A stretch of DNA of 64,000 bases from Strigamia acuminata (Eukaryota > Arthropoda > Chilopoda > Geophilomorpha > Linotaeniidae): the NCBI GenBank assembly GCA_949358305.1, contig OX442314.1, positions 45,082,581 through 45,146,580 on the forward strand. Reading direction: 5' to 3'. Shown here one piece after another: positions 52,859 through 62,305 of the stretch (within the stretch, counting starts at the first letter, position 1; each line of letters opens with the position of its first letter). Position numbers and translations under genes: made by a program. The notes below the pieces were generated by a model. The model worked only from the letters and a program-made list of their open reading frames with translations, was not told the DNA's origin and made no database searches.

Positions 52859-53857
52859 ATGGAAGACTTCGGCTTGGGTGGTTACCTTCTGGTGAAAAGC
52901 GGCGACTTATTTCACGCTAGGTACACCGTCATTCGAAAACTTGGTCGAGGAGCTAATTCCACCGTCTGGCTGTGCTCGGACAAACAGGACGCACAGTTAA
53001 AAGCATTAAAAATAGCCAGATGCGGGCGCGGAATGCCCGCATCCGTCAACGAGGAAATCCGGCTTCTCAAATGCGTCAACAGCGCCGCAGACGGTAAAAT
53101 CGTTCAACTACTGCACAATTTCACCATTCCCGGCATTAATGGTGACCACATTTGCATGGTGTTCGAGCTTTTAGGCGCCAGTTTAGCAACACTGATCGAC
53201 AAGTCGGCGCCCAGGGGATTCCCAATACCAATCGTCAAGAACGTCATGAGACAGGTGCTCGAAGGCCTGGACTTCCTGCACACGAAATGTAATATAATTC
53301 ATACGGATATTAAACCGGAGAATATTTGCGTAGGGAGAAACGATACGCAAAAATTAGTTAAGTGGAAAGTGGAAGCGGTGAGTGAAGTGTCGGTCAAGAT
53401 CGTCGATCTTGGGCGTGCGTGTTTGGTGGATCGCCACACGCACGATCTTATCCAAGCGTGCTGTTATCGGAGTCCCGAAGTAATGCTGGGGGTCGGATAT
53501 GGACCCAATGCCGACGTTTGGAGCGCTGCTTGCACGGCGTTTAGTTTGGCGACCGGGGATTGTCTCTTTGGGTCGCATGTCGACGAAAGCCCCGAAGAGG
53601 ACGAGAAGCATTTGGCGGAGATTGTACAGTTGTTGGGTGACACGGCGCTCCAGATGGTTTTCAGGGCGAAATTTCCTTCGTTTTGGAAGGATGAACAGCC
53701 AGGTTACGGACTGGTGCAGCTGTTGACCAATAAATTTGAGTGGAATGTTGAGGAAGCGCAGCAATTTGGGGATTTCTTGCTGCCAATGTTTGCGGTTAAT
53801 CCGAAAAATCGATCTTCGGCAATGGAATCGCTAGGTCATCAGTGGTTACAGTTCTAA
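52859..53857 (+). CDS. SRPK-like serine/arginine-rich protein kinase, single exon
   Basis: 332 residues. GGYLLVKSGDLFHARYTVIR is the SRPK-type lead-in to the kinase domain; then glycine loop LGRGANSTVWL (28-38), ATP-binding Lys51 (ALKIAR), HTDIKPEN with catalytic Asp150, DLG at 183-185 in place of DFG (SRPKs use DLG), and CCYRSPEVMLG in the P+1 region, all as in SR-protein kinases, which phosphorylate RS domains of splicing factors. The usual long spacer between the kinase halves is reduced to about 20 residues (VGRNDTQKLVKWKVEAVSEV), and the C-terminus is LFAVNPKNRSSAMESLGHQW-like. The absence of introns suggests an old retrogene. All catalytic residues are intact, so activity is plausible. 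CLK/LAMMER kinases are excluded because the activation segment and lead-in are of SRPK type. AATAAA follows at 53879. Confidence 0.9.
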   Translation: MEDFGLGGYLLVKSGDLFHARYTVIRKLGRGANSTVWLCSDKQDAQLKALKIARCGRGMPASVNEEIRLLKCVNSAADGKIVQLLHNFTIPGINGDHICMVFELLGASLATLIDKSAPRGFPIPIVKNVMRQVLEGLDFLHTKCNIIHTDIKPENICVGRNDTQKLVKWKVEAVSEVSVKIVDLGRACLVDRHTHDLIQACCYRSPEVMLGVGYGPNADVWSAACTAFSLATGDCLFGSHVDESPEEDEKHLAEIVQLLGDTALQMVFRAKFPSFWKDEQPGYGLVQLLTNKFEWNVEEAQQFGDFLLPMFAVNPKNRSSAMESLGHQWLQF

Positions 53858-54479
53858 TGCATTGCATGATTAATTACAATAAATGAAAGAAACAAAATTA
53901 ATTTTATGTGTAGGGTTTGTGTTGTGAAATTCTGATAACTTCTTAACTGTTTGTTTACTTTCTTAACCATTATGCATTATTTCATCCAGATTTAAAAATT
54001 ATTGGTATGAATATTATTTCTTTTCAAATGAAATTAAGATAATTAAGATTAATTTAGATATTGATTCCATAGAATGGATGATGGCGCCACCGCGATTCCC
54101 CATCACTTCTTTGAATTTTGTTTATTCAAATTTTCGAATATTTCGATCATTTCTTCGACAGTCATTACTTTGATGCAGTTTCGTTTCTCCCACACTCAGT
54201 TCTCGAATGGCTCATTTCTTCGAAATTCACTTCTTCGAGTGGTTCATTTCTTCAAAAGGTATCTTTCCATACCGGTTCAAATCCTGGTGTGTGTGAAAAT
54301 TTTTACTTTTGTTTTTTATTCATTTTTAGCAGTAATTTTAATATTTGTAATTTTATATTTGTTAAAAAATTAAAATTAATTAAATTAAAATTTTCTGCAG
54401 TAGATAAAAAGACCAATTGATAAATTTTTCAATTACACTTTCTTAAAAAAATATTTTTATTTTGTGGTCCTGGCTATTT
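53858..54479. other. Intergenic region
   Basis: AT-rich with short CACTTCTTCGA/CATTTCTTC repeats near 54110-54250; no gene seen. Confidence 0.4.
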
Positions 54480-56280
54480 TTTTTCAAACCATTTATTGGA
54501 AGTTTGGAATTCAGTGCATCGAACACATTATTTAAAGTTAATGTGAAGTTTGCTATGGCTTCACTGCCTTCCATACACTTAGAATTTTCCTCTCTGTAAT
54601 ACTTCATCCCAATAGCAGTAACTCGACTAAATAACTGATATAATAAAAGTAATAAGCTCAGTTTAATATAAATATTTCATTGTACTTTGGTAAAAAAAAT
54701 ATTCACCTGTAAAGAGAGTTTGGCACTCATCTTTTGAAAGCCATTAGGGTGAATGTGAGCTACTGTTAATTTTGAAATGACTTTTTTCCCATCATTAAAT
54801 TGTGAATCCAGGTAGAAAACCTTCTCATAATAGTCATAACTTATTGCTTCTCCTTGAAACTGAAAATATTTATAGAAAATATTAAACAACTTATTTTTTA
54901 TTTAGAGGTTATATCTTACCACTGCTAATTTTTTTTATCTCCAAGTTGTTTCTTAAGCATTTCATTATGTGAACAACATCTCCAAAGGCATATATTTTTT
55001 TATTTTTGTCAACTGGGTGTGGGAGAAAATTATTGAAATTTTTGGCCTTTCCGGAAATAGAAAGTGCACTCCAAGCTTTCTTGTTACTGGTAGAACCATC
55101 ACATGTTAATCCACTGACTTCTGCCCCAACAAGGTGTAATTGTATGATTACTTGCAGTAAAATTTTTGCTAAAACATCACCTGGTGTGGCATTTCGTAAA
55201 GCAAATACAGCCACTGGCTGCTTCCAGGTTTTGCTTAGACAGACAAAAATAAAAACTAATGCATGATTAGCATATTCACATTTCTGATTTTCCGGAGTGT
55301 GTTCACCCAAATTTACAAATCCATCAAACTTGAATGTTGATTTGTTGAAATTCACAGTTTCAGATAATTTGGTTTCATCAAAAATAAAAATTCCTTTTCT
55401 TTTTTTTTCAGGCTCACCTTCAAATTCCTTTCTGATAGCCTCTAATGCAATTTTATTGACCCCATATTCACATCTCAGCCCCCTCATTAGCTTCCTGAGG
55501 AGTTCCAAGCTTGGAAGGGGCAAAAGTTCATGTGTAACACAATGTTGATATCCTTTCCGTGTCTTAATTCGCAACAATAGACTTTCCAATAAAAATTCAG
55601 AATCATACCGCATCCCTTTCTTCTTACGTTCATTTTTCATGAGCATCATTTGAATAATTTGCCTCTGTTTTGATGGTAAACGTTCAACCCTTTCAGCCAT
55701 GTCATCTTTTGATTTTTCTTTCATATTTTTAATTTTTGAATTGGCTTCATCTCTCTGTTTCAGCAATCGCTTTTTTTGAATTCCTAATAATTTAATCCTT
55801 TTCTCCAAATGCTTCTTTTTAAGTGCCAACACATTAAGCTGTGGATTTACTTGTTGTGCACTTTGAAATTCATTGATTTCAAATTCTGCTACTTGATGAA
55901 CTACAGATGATGAAGATGGTTGATGTTCTGTAGACCTCTTCTTAGTTGGCAAAGGCATTCTTTTTTTAGGAGACTTCCTTGTAGCACTTGTTTTACTTAA
56001 ATGTTTTGGTAAATTGGGGAAAATTTCAGGAATTGCATTATTTGTCAGCTTCCATCTGTCTCTTTCCATTAATGATGAACTTGTCACTTTTTACAAGGAA
56101 TTTATCTTGAAAATGTAGGTGGCACACTTTTGAACTGGCAGGTAACTTCAAATCCTTCCTTGGAATTTTATTTCCCCATTTCTTAAACAGCTGAGGGTCT
56201 GCAGGTGGTTTAAACAAATGGTATTCTTTATCCCTGTTGCTTTTGTACCCTGAGCTGCATCCAGGAGCAAAGCAGGACAT
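54480..56280 (-). pseudogene. P-element/THAP9-type transposase, decayed
   Basis: N-terminal THAP zinc finger: MSCFAPGCSS, then KKWGNKIPRKDLKLPASSKV, CHLHFQDKF (C2CH type). The frame then shifts near 56070: the continuation (WKLTNNAIPEIFPNLPKHL) is in a different frame from the finger. A coiled coil follows (KKHLEKRIKLLGIQKKRLLK), then the catalytic region with IFIFDETKLS, GLTCDGSTSNKKAW and GDVVHIMKCLRNNL, the pattern of P-element and THAP9 transposases. A second frame problem lies at an A-run near 54925. Two introns (54908-54860; 54705-54625 approximately) separate FQGEAISYDYYEKV..KLTVAHIHPNGFQKMSAKL and LFSRVTAIGMKYYREE..GSEAIANFTLTLNNVFDALN, which also match THAP9 C-terminal segments. With two frameshifts it is most likely inactive; a domesticated gene with unannotated introns is less likely. 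Confidence 0.8.
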
Positions 56281-56834
56281 ATTACAAATAAACTAAAACA
56301 AAAATAAAATATTAAAATCACTTTTTAAAAGCTTTAAAAAGCACATTTACCTTGTGTACTTTGTATTTCCCGCCTATCGCGATGTAAACAAAGGTTGACC
56401 TTGGACGAAGCAGCGACACTAGCGCCTCAGCTTCCGTGTTTGTCCACCAGCAACAAAATGGCTAAGACAGCATCGATGGGTTTGCATTTTCACAGCAAAT
56501 TTTGAGTGTTTTCTTCGTGTCATTTGACAATTGGCCAAAGGAAATTGATTCTTTGGCTTTCATTTAAAATTAATTCCACATTGGTAGGTGCATACAAAAT
56601 TTATTTATTTCAGTCTTTGTACAAGGTTGGCTGCTTATCTTTCTACATACTATGCCGAGGTCTTAACCTTGGTATTATCGGGTGAAAACTTACATTTTTA
56701 TTGATAACCGGTTCAACTGATCAAACAGAGCCACGAACTAAATTACATCACGGCTCCGATTAGAACAAAGGTAAACAAAAATTAATTCCTAAAATTACAC
56801 ACAATTAATCTCAATTTTAAAACCAGCAACCAAC

Positions 56835-57806
56835 ATGGCCGACGAAGATCGATTTTCCGAGCTGGCTCAATCAGCTCGCAACATGGACGAATTACGCCAA
56901 CAAGAATACGAAACCGATGTCATATTGGAATGCCACGGAGGCAACGTTTACGCGCACAAGTTGCTTTTGATCGCTTCGTGCGCTTATTTCAAGAAAATGT
57001 TTTTGCTCGAAATGAAGGAGGCAAACTCCGGCCGCGTCACATTCGATTGGTGCTCGAAACAAGCCATGGACATTATAGTCAAATACCTCTACACTGCAGA
57101 TCTGCCGAATTTAAAGACCGATTACACGTTAGCACGAGAACTGGTCGATGCCTGCCACTTAATGCAACTCACCAAATTACTGAAAAATTGCTGGCAGCAG
57201 TTGACCGCCAATCACTTAAAATTGGGAATTTTTGCGGAATTGTGGGCACTCTGTGCGAACTACGACCTCTTGGAGACATATGGAATTATTGAGAAGTTTG
57301 CGATTGAGAATATCAAAATTATATCGGAAGACGCAACCATCCGATGTTTGACTGAAAATCAGATGGAGAAATTAGTCGAGGTCGTTGATCACAAAATGCA
57401 TTGCGAAGCACTCGCTCGATGCGTTTTACTTTGGAAATCTAAAGATGTTGATCGGGAAGAAGCGGCTGGTCGATTATTGAAGAGAATCGAATTACAACAT
57501 TTATCGTGTGCATATTTGCAAGCATTTATCAAGGAACAACACAATGATAATGCGAAAATCTCTGCTGAGCATGCTTTATATGCTGAAGCTGTAGATCGTT
57601 TGGGTAGTGCAGATGAAGTGCAGATGAAATTAGAAAAAATTCGTAAAATTGCTTTCACTCCTAGGACTGAACAACCCATCCTTGGCAAGAGTAATAACAC
57701 TCCTTTCACTCAAGGAATCTTTGTTGCCCTCAATGAGACCACGTGTTCATCAGGACAGTGTTTGTCTGCACAGAGGTTGCAAGCACTGCAGGATGAAATG
57801 AAGTGA
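56835..57806 (+). CDS. BTB-BACK protein without Kelch repeats, single exon
   Basis: 323 residues. BTB/POZ domain at about 22-125 (YETDVILECHGGNVYAHKLL, SCAYFKKMFLLEMKEA, IIVKYLYTADLPN), then a BACK-like helical region (FAELWALCANYDLLETYGI, ENIKIISEDATIRCLTENQM, CEALARCVLLWKSKDVDREE). No Kelch repeats follow; the end is a short tail with cysteines (NETTCSSGQCLSAQRLQALQ). A Cullin-3 adaptor-like role, or dimerisation only, is typical of such proteins. Intronless like the SRPK-like and Kelch genes in this window, suggesting retroposition. AT-rich codon use, unlike the GC-rich Kelch gene at 13804. Confidence 0.85.
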   Translation: MADEDRFSELAQSARNMDELRQQEYETDVILECHGGNVYAHKLLLIASCAYFKKMFLLEMKEANSGRVTFDWCSKQAMDIIVKYLYTADLPNLKTDYTLARELVDACHLMQLTKLLKNCWQQLTANHLKLGIFAELWALCANYDLLETYGIIEKFAIENIKIISEDATIRCLTENQMEKLVEVVDHKMHCEALARCVLLWKSKDVDREEAAGRLLKRIELQHLSCAYLQAFIKEQHNDNAKISAEHALYAEAVDRLGSADEVQMKLEKIRKIAFTPRTEQPILGKSNNTPFTQGIFVALNETTCSSGQCLSAQRLQALQDEMK

Positions 57807-60018
57807 CTAATCAATTGACTTTTTGTTTGTGTGTTATTTTAACAGCTTTAAACTTTACTTTGTTTTGTATTTTTTTTTCTCAAACAAACTAGAATTGTAT
57901 GTATTTTGAATTTCCATGTGTTTGATGCATTAAAATAATTATTTAATTGCATTTACGGTATGGAATTTAAGTTTTGACTGATCGGATTATTTTTATTTTT
58001 CAAACATAAAAGTTCAACTGCTTAATTATTTCACAGCATGCAATTGAAAAATAAATTATTTGCACCAGTTCTCTTTCTTTTGATGAAGTAATACAAACTA
58101 TTTTTCTTGCTTCATTGAATTTATTTCCTTTATAGAAGCAAATAACAACTGGATATAAAGGTTTACCTATAACTAAGTTGCAATTTATTATTTATAAAGA
58201 ACGTAATCACAAGATTCGAAAGTTCGAGTCTTTTACGTCTTTTACTCTTCCTGCCTGAAGATGCCGTTTGTCGTGGATTCAAATCTGTGACGATACTAAT
58301 GAGCGTCTTCGAAGTTTCGTGATCCCGTAACACATTCGTCTCTCGTTGTCCACGCATGTTGGACTTATTTCGATCAAACACGAGTCGGGGATGGCGGACT
58401 CGAACACTACCGACTCCATAACCTCATCTCACGTTCTCAAGCGCACCTATCCGGGTGGTTAAAAACGGTTATTCGGGAAATATAAGTGTGATTTCTTATT
58501 CTACTAACCAGTTTTGGCCATTTTCAGTCCTCTTCTGAAGGGAGACTTGTCTAATCGGGTCCGAGAGGCATAAGGCGTTGTCCTTTCCTCTCCCGAGCCG
58601 CCATTTTGTGCACCTCGTCCTCCTCTTCACTCCCGGTAGAAAGAATAAGTATTTGACTCAAAGATCTCTTTCGACAATAATTTGCTCGTTTCAATTGATA
58701 AAAGGAATTAAACTTATCTTAATCCGCCTTTTCTCGTACTCCTTAATTTCGTATGAGACTAGTCAAAGACACGCTTGCTCGCACAATACGCTCTAATTGG
58801 CCGATTCGTTCTCCGCCTTTTTTACGTCCCGTTTTGAATCAATCGTTGCTTTCTCCAAATGATGTGCTACATTTGAGATTTTGAATGTATTTTTGTACGG
58901 CAAGACGATCTCGAATCGTCTAGATATTAAGACTTAGATTTTTTCGCTATTTTCCAAAACGTATTAGTTTATGCTTTAATTTGATTATTTCCCGGTCGAA
59001 CGATTTGACTTGGGAGGACCGTTGTAGCCGGCGCCCTCGCTGGCCGTCATGGCGGAGGCGCGCTACTTGTTTTTGGCCAGGCCTAATAAACGAATGCGTC
59101 GTGGCCGGCAATTTTCTACCTTCTCCGTGTTCGACTATCCCTTCGTTCTTGACTCGATCAGGTTCCTTTCTGGAACCTGCCATGGTGAAAAGGGAGACCA
59201 GCACGGTCACACACTGGATAAATTCTGTGTGAGAAAAAAGGAGTCACTCAAACCAAAAAATGGCGATGTTTATTCGATAGGAGAAGAAGAACAACTAACA
59301 AAACGTGCATAACAAACAAGATACAATTCTTGCGTTGCATAGCAACGAAATGCAAAATTACGGGGTTACCGTAGGAAATTATACAAATCATACTTTGAAG
59401 AATTACAAGCAAATAAAGCCACAACAGCGCTAATTCATCGGATAATAAAGCAACTTATGACACAAACAATGGAAATCGAATAACAAAAGCGATAAAAACG
59501 TCTAAAACTATCCGTACAGTGTTACAAACTGAAAGACCCTGAACGAAGTAATTGAAAAAGTTGCTCCAAGTTGTTAGGCAGTCGTGTTGACGCTGTTCGT
59601 CATAATCGTTACACGCCAACGCTTTCCACCGTTTCGCTTTCCACCATTTCTTTTTCGCTCCTTATGTTGTTATCAGGTTGTTATCGGTAAGCCATTTTGG
59701 ATTTCTGCCATGTTGTTGTGCTTGGTGCATCGTTGCTGTCCGCAAAAGAAATTGTTTTTAAATTTCAGCTTCAAATTTCTCTTAACAATTAAATTAAATG
59801 TAAATTTAATGTGAAAGATTAAATTTAACTTTTCCTAAATTCAATGTAAATTTTATGTGAAATATTAAATTTAACTTTTTTCTAAATTCAATGTAAATCT
59901 AATTGTTAAATTTCAAATTTCATTTAACTTTAATATAAATTTACAAATATTGTAAAGAGACAACTTTAACAAAAGATTTGCAAAACTTAAATTTTTGTAA
60001 ATTTATAATTTCTTGCAG
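57807..60018. other. Intergenic region with unassigned short frames
   Basis: 57807-58400 is AT-rich. At 58400-59230 base composition rises; opposing short frames (58947-59210 minus, 59049-59312 plus) overlap each other and neither is recognisable. 59320-59990 is AT-rich with repeated TTAAATTTAACTTTT and TTCAATGTAAATTT units. Confidence 0.4.
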
Positions 60019-60153
60019 TGTATCACAGCCTGTTGCTACCAGGAGTACGCCAATTCGCAATTCCTCAGTCAAGTTTCCAGCTTTAACTTTGTGTCCCGGA
60101 ACCAACACCTACATGCCTTTGGTTGGCATGAGAAAACAAAAAGCAAAATAAAT
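60019..60153 (+). pseudogene. Decayed DEG/ENaC (pickpocket) exon
   Basis: After a TTCTTGCAG acceptor-like site, a frame reads PIRNSSVKFPALTLCPGTNT, YMPLVGMRKQKAK and stop, parallel to LIRNYSVKFPSITLCPARNS, FIPLVDLRTQKAKEKKW in exon 2 of the intact gene at 62306. The start of the exon is shortened and the frame stops early, so it is a relic of a tandem duplicate. Confidence 0.8.
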
Positions 60154-60204
60154 AAATCTGTCTGATTTTTGTTCTGTGAATCCGACTACTTTGCTAGACA
60201 GCAT

Positions 60205-60375
60205 GCAATCCAAAACATTTCGGATGGATAAACCAATTATCCAATCCTATCCGGAAAAAAATGGTGACCCATCCAATCCTATCCTCGTTCAATTTAAACT
60301 GAGTGCGGATTGCGGATAGGATTGAGTCCCAAACGCCCAAACTTCTCAAATTGATGAATTAAGTGCAAAAATGAC
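60205..60375 (-). repeat. Dispersed repeat, copy 2
   Basis: Reverse complement of the repeat at 47936-48110. Related GGAT(A/T)GGAT motifs recur at 60560-60610 and 61890-61960, bracketing the membrane-ORF repeat. Confidence 0.7.
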
Positions 60376-60779
60376 CAAAAACTGATGAATTAAGCGCAGA
60401 AATAACCATAAAAAAAAGAATTAAGTGCAAAACTGACCAAAAAAGTGAAAAAAAACATAAGATTATAAAATAAAGTGCATTTAAATCCCTCACTTTGGCA
60501 TAAACATCAAAAACTCAATAAAAATTTCGGATTAAAAGGATTTCGGTTTTTTCCCCCCCAATCCTATCCACAATATATGGATAAAATTTTGGATTATTCC
60601 AATCCGATTATTATTTATAATTTAAAGAACGTAATCACAAGAAAAAAATAATAATAATCTAACCAGAATTTATCACTTCTATCATCCAAAATCATACCAA
60701 TACTACATCACAAAAGTTATTCTAAACCTGTAACGTTCTGGTAATGTTATACTTAAAATACAACACGGGGAACGTTAGG

Positions 60780-61900
60780 ATTGCTTTTAAAAAGACTTAC
60801 ACATAATATAAATAATTACTAATTTTATAATTTAACTCTGACTTTAATAAAATACTTTGATATGAAAATAACGGGATAATTCCGACCCGGAATTATCTTA
60901 CAATAACAAATCTTATAAATGATAATTTACAATGCTGGGTTTTCCAGACTTTGAGAACATAGCAAATAAGAGAGATTAATTAATATATTCATGCAAGACA
61001 AAATAACTTATAATTAGGAATAAGGAAATTAGGAAAAATACTGATGCAATGAATATTATGGATTCCGTCCTGAATCTTCTTATTGCGTCCAGTCGCTCGG
61101 CGTGGGCGACGGAATTCGCTTGGACGTCAAACTTGAAGTCCAACCTCGCTTCGGTCCTCGTGTGCGTCCTGGCGGGCTGTGGCTCGTCTGGGACCGCTAT
61201 TATCTCGAGATACGCGGGTTGTGGTTGCGTCTCGTCCGTGGCGTCTTCGTACGTCTCGGGAATTGGTTCCAACGGAATATTTCCACTCATACGAGCGGAA
61301 TACAAACGCAAGCGGAATTCCGCTGTCTTAGTCGGGAAATCCCGTAAACTAGATCTGCTTACGTTCGGCAACGTGGTGAATCTTCCTCCCTCGGTCCAGC
61401 GTTTGTTGCGGCGGTGGACGAGCGTTCTAGCCGTGGCGAACTGAAGATTCTTGACTCTTTTGTGGCTAAGAGTGTTGGCCTGACTCTTACTTGGAGAAGA
61501 GTGTAATCCCTCTCTTCTTGTTGGGAAGAGAATTACCAATTATGTTTCCTGAAACAGCTAGCTGTGCTATTTCAGAAGTGAGTCCAGAGTCCAAAGTGAA
61601 GTTTCTCCCATAACAAACAATGATTTTCAGTAGTTTCAGTTGTGTGTTTTTCAGGAGGTGTTTTCAGGTTCAGATTCAGGTTTAGACTGAGTTCTTAGCA
61701 GCTGCTCTCACTGCTAACAGGATGTAGCACATCCTGTAGTCCCTAGATCTTATCTTGTTTCCCACACAAGATAGGGGCTACATCCTGTGTGCCTGGATGA
61801 TTCTTGCAATCCTTTTGGTACTCAAATTAGACTCACATAAAATTATTAGATTTAAGGAATTTCCTTTATTAGTCGTAATTTGGGATTACCACAAACCATC
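60780..61900 (-). repeat. Dispersed repeat carrying a membrane-protein ORF, copy 2
   Basis: Inverted relative to 34477-35560 and similar along its whole length, including the ACAGGATGTAGC inverted pair, the ORF, and the 3' palindrome, here GATAATTCC-GGGTC-GGAATTATC. This copy keeps the reading frame upstream of the first ATG open. Confidence 0.8.
60976..61290 (-). CDS. Putative single-pass membrane protein of dispersed repeat (copy 2)
   Basis: 104 residues from ATG 61290 (MSGNIPLEPIPETYEDATDE) to TAA right after the membrane segment (FFLISLFLIISYFVLHEYIN). About 80% of residues agree with copy 1, and RLDAIRRFRTESIIFIA is identical in both. The frame is open upstream to 61539 without an ATG, and the upstream residues (ATARTLVHRRNKRWTEG) are also shared, so the native start may lie in another exon. 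A short acidic/polar head, basic stop-transfer-like segment and one membrane helix imply a small type II or tail-anchored protein. No family recognised. Confidence 0.5.
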   Translation of the reverse strand: MSGNIPLEPIPETYEDATDETQPQPAYLEIIAVPDEPQPARTHTRTEARLDFKFDVQANSVAHAERLDAIRRFRTESIIFIASVFFLISLFLIISYFVLHEYIN

Positions 61901-62305
61901 CGAATCCGACTCAATTCAATCCGAATCCGGTTTGAGTCGGATTGTATCCTATCCGCACCATTAGTTTGTTCATACACCACCAACAGCTACCGTAGTTTCT
62001 GCTGCATTAACTACTAAATAATTTAGTCATTAAAATTAATTTTGCTAGCTTGTATTTTGTCAATTTGTCTTTTGGCTTTTGATCAAATCAAAAATCTTGA
62101 TGTCTCATAAATTTTTAAACACAGCAATTTCAGTTGAGTCAATAACAGTTTGGTCTTTGCAAAAAAAAAAACTAATTCAGAGCAAATTGAAAAACGTGTA
62201 AGAAATCCAATTTGAAACCTATTTCTGCAATTTCAAATTGAATTTCTCACAACCTTCTCAACTTCCCATGCAACTACCTTTACTCTGATACTTTACTTCA
62301 ATACC
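61901..62305. other. 5' flank of the pickpocket gene
   Basis: AT-rich, with AATCCGAATCCG-type repeats near 61910-61940; no gene or clear promoter element seen. Confidence 0.4.

Noticed and set aside
58947-59312. Opposing 87-codon frames near 59.1 kb
   Set aside because: They overlap each other on opposite strands, show no recognisable motif and lack splice or polyadenylation context, so neither is listed as a gene.
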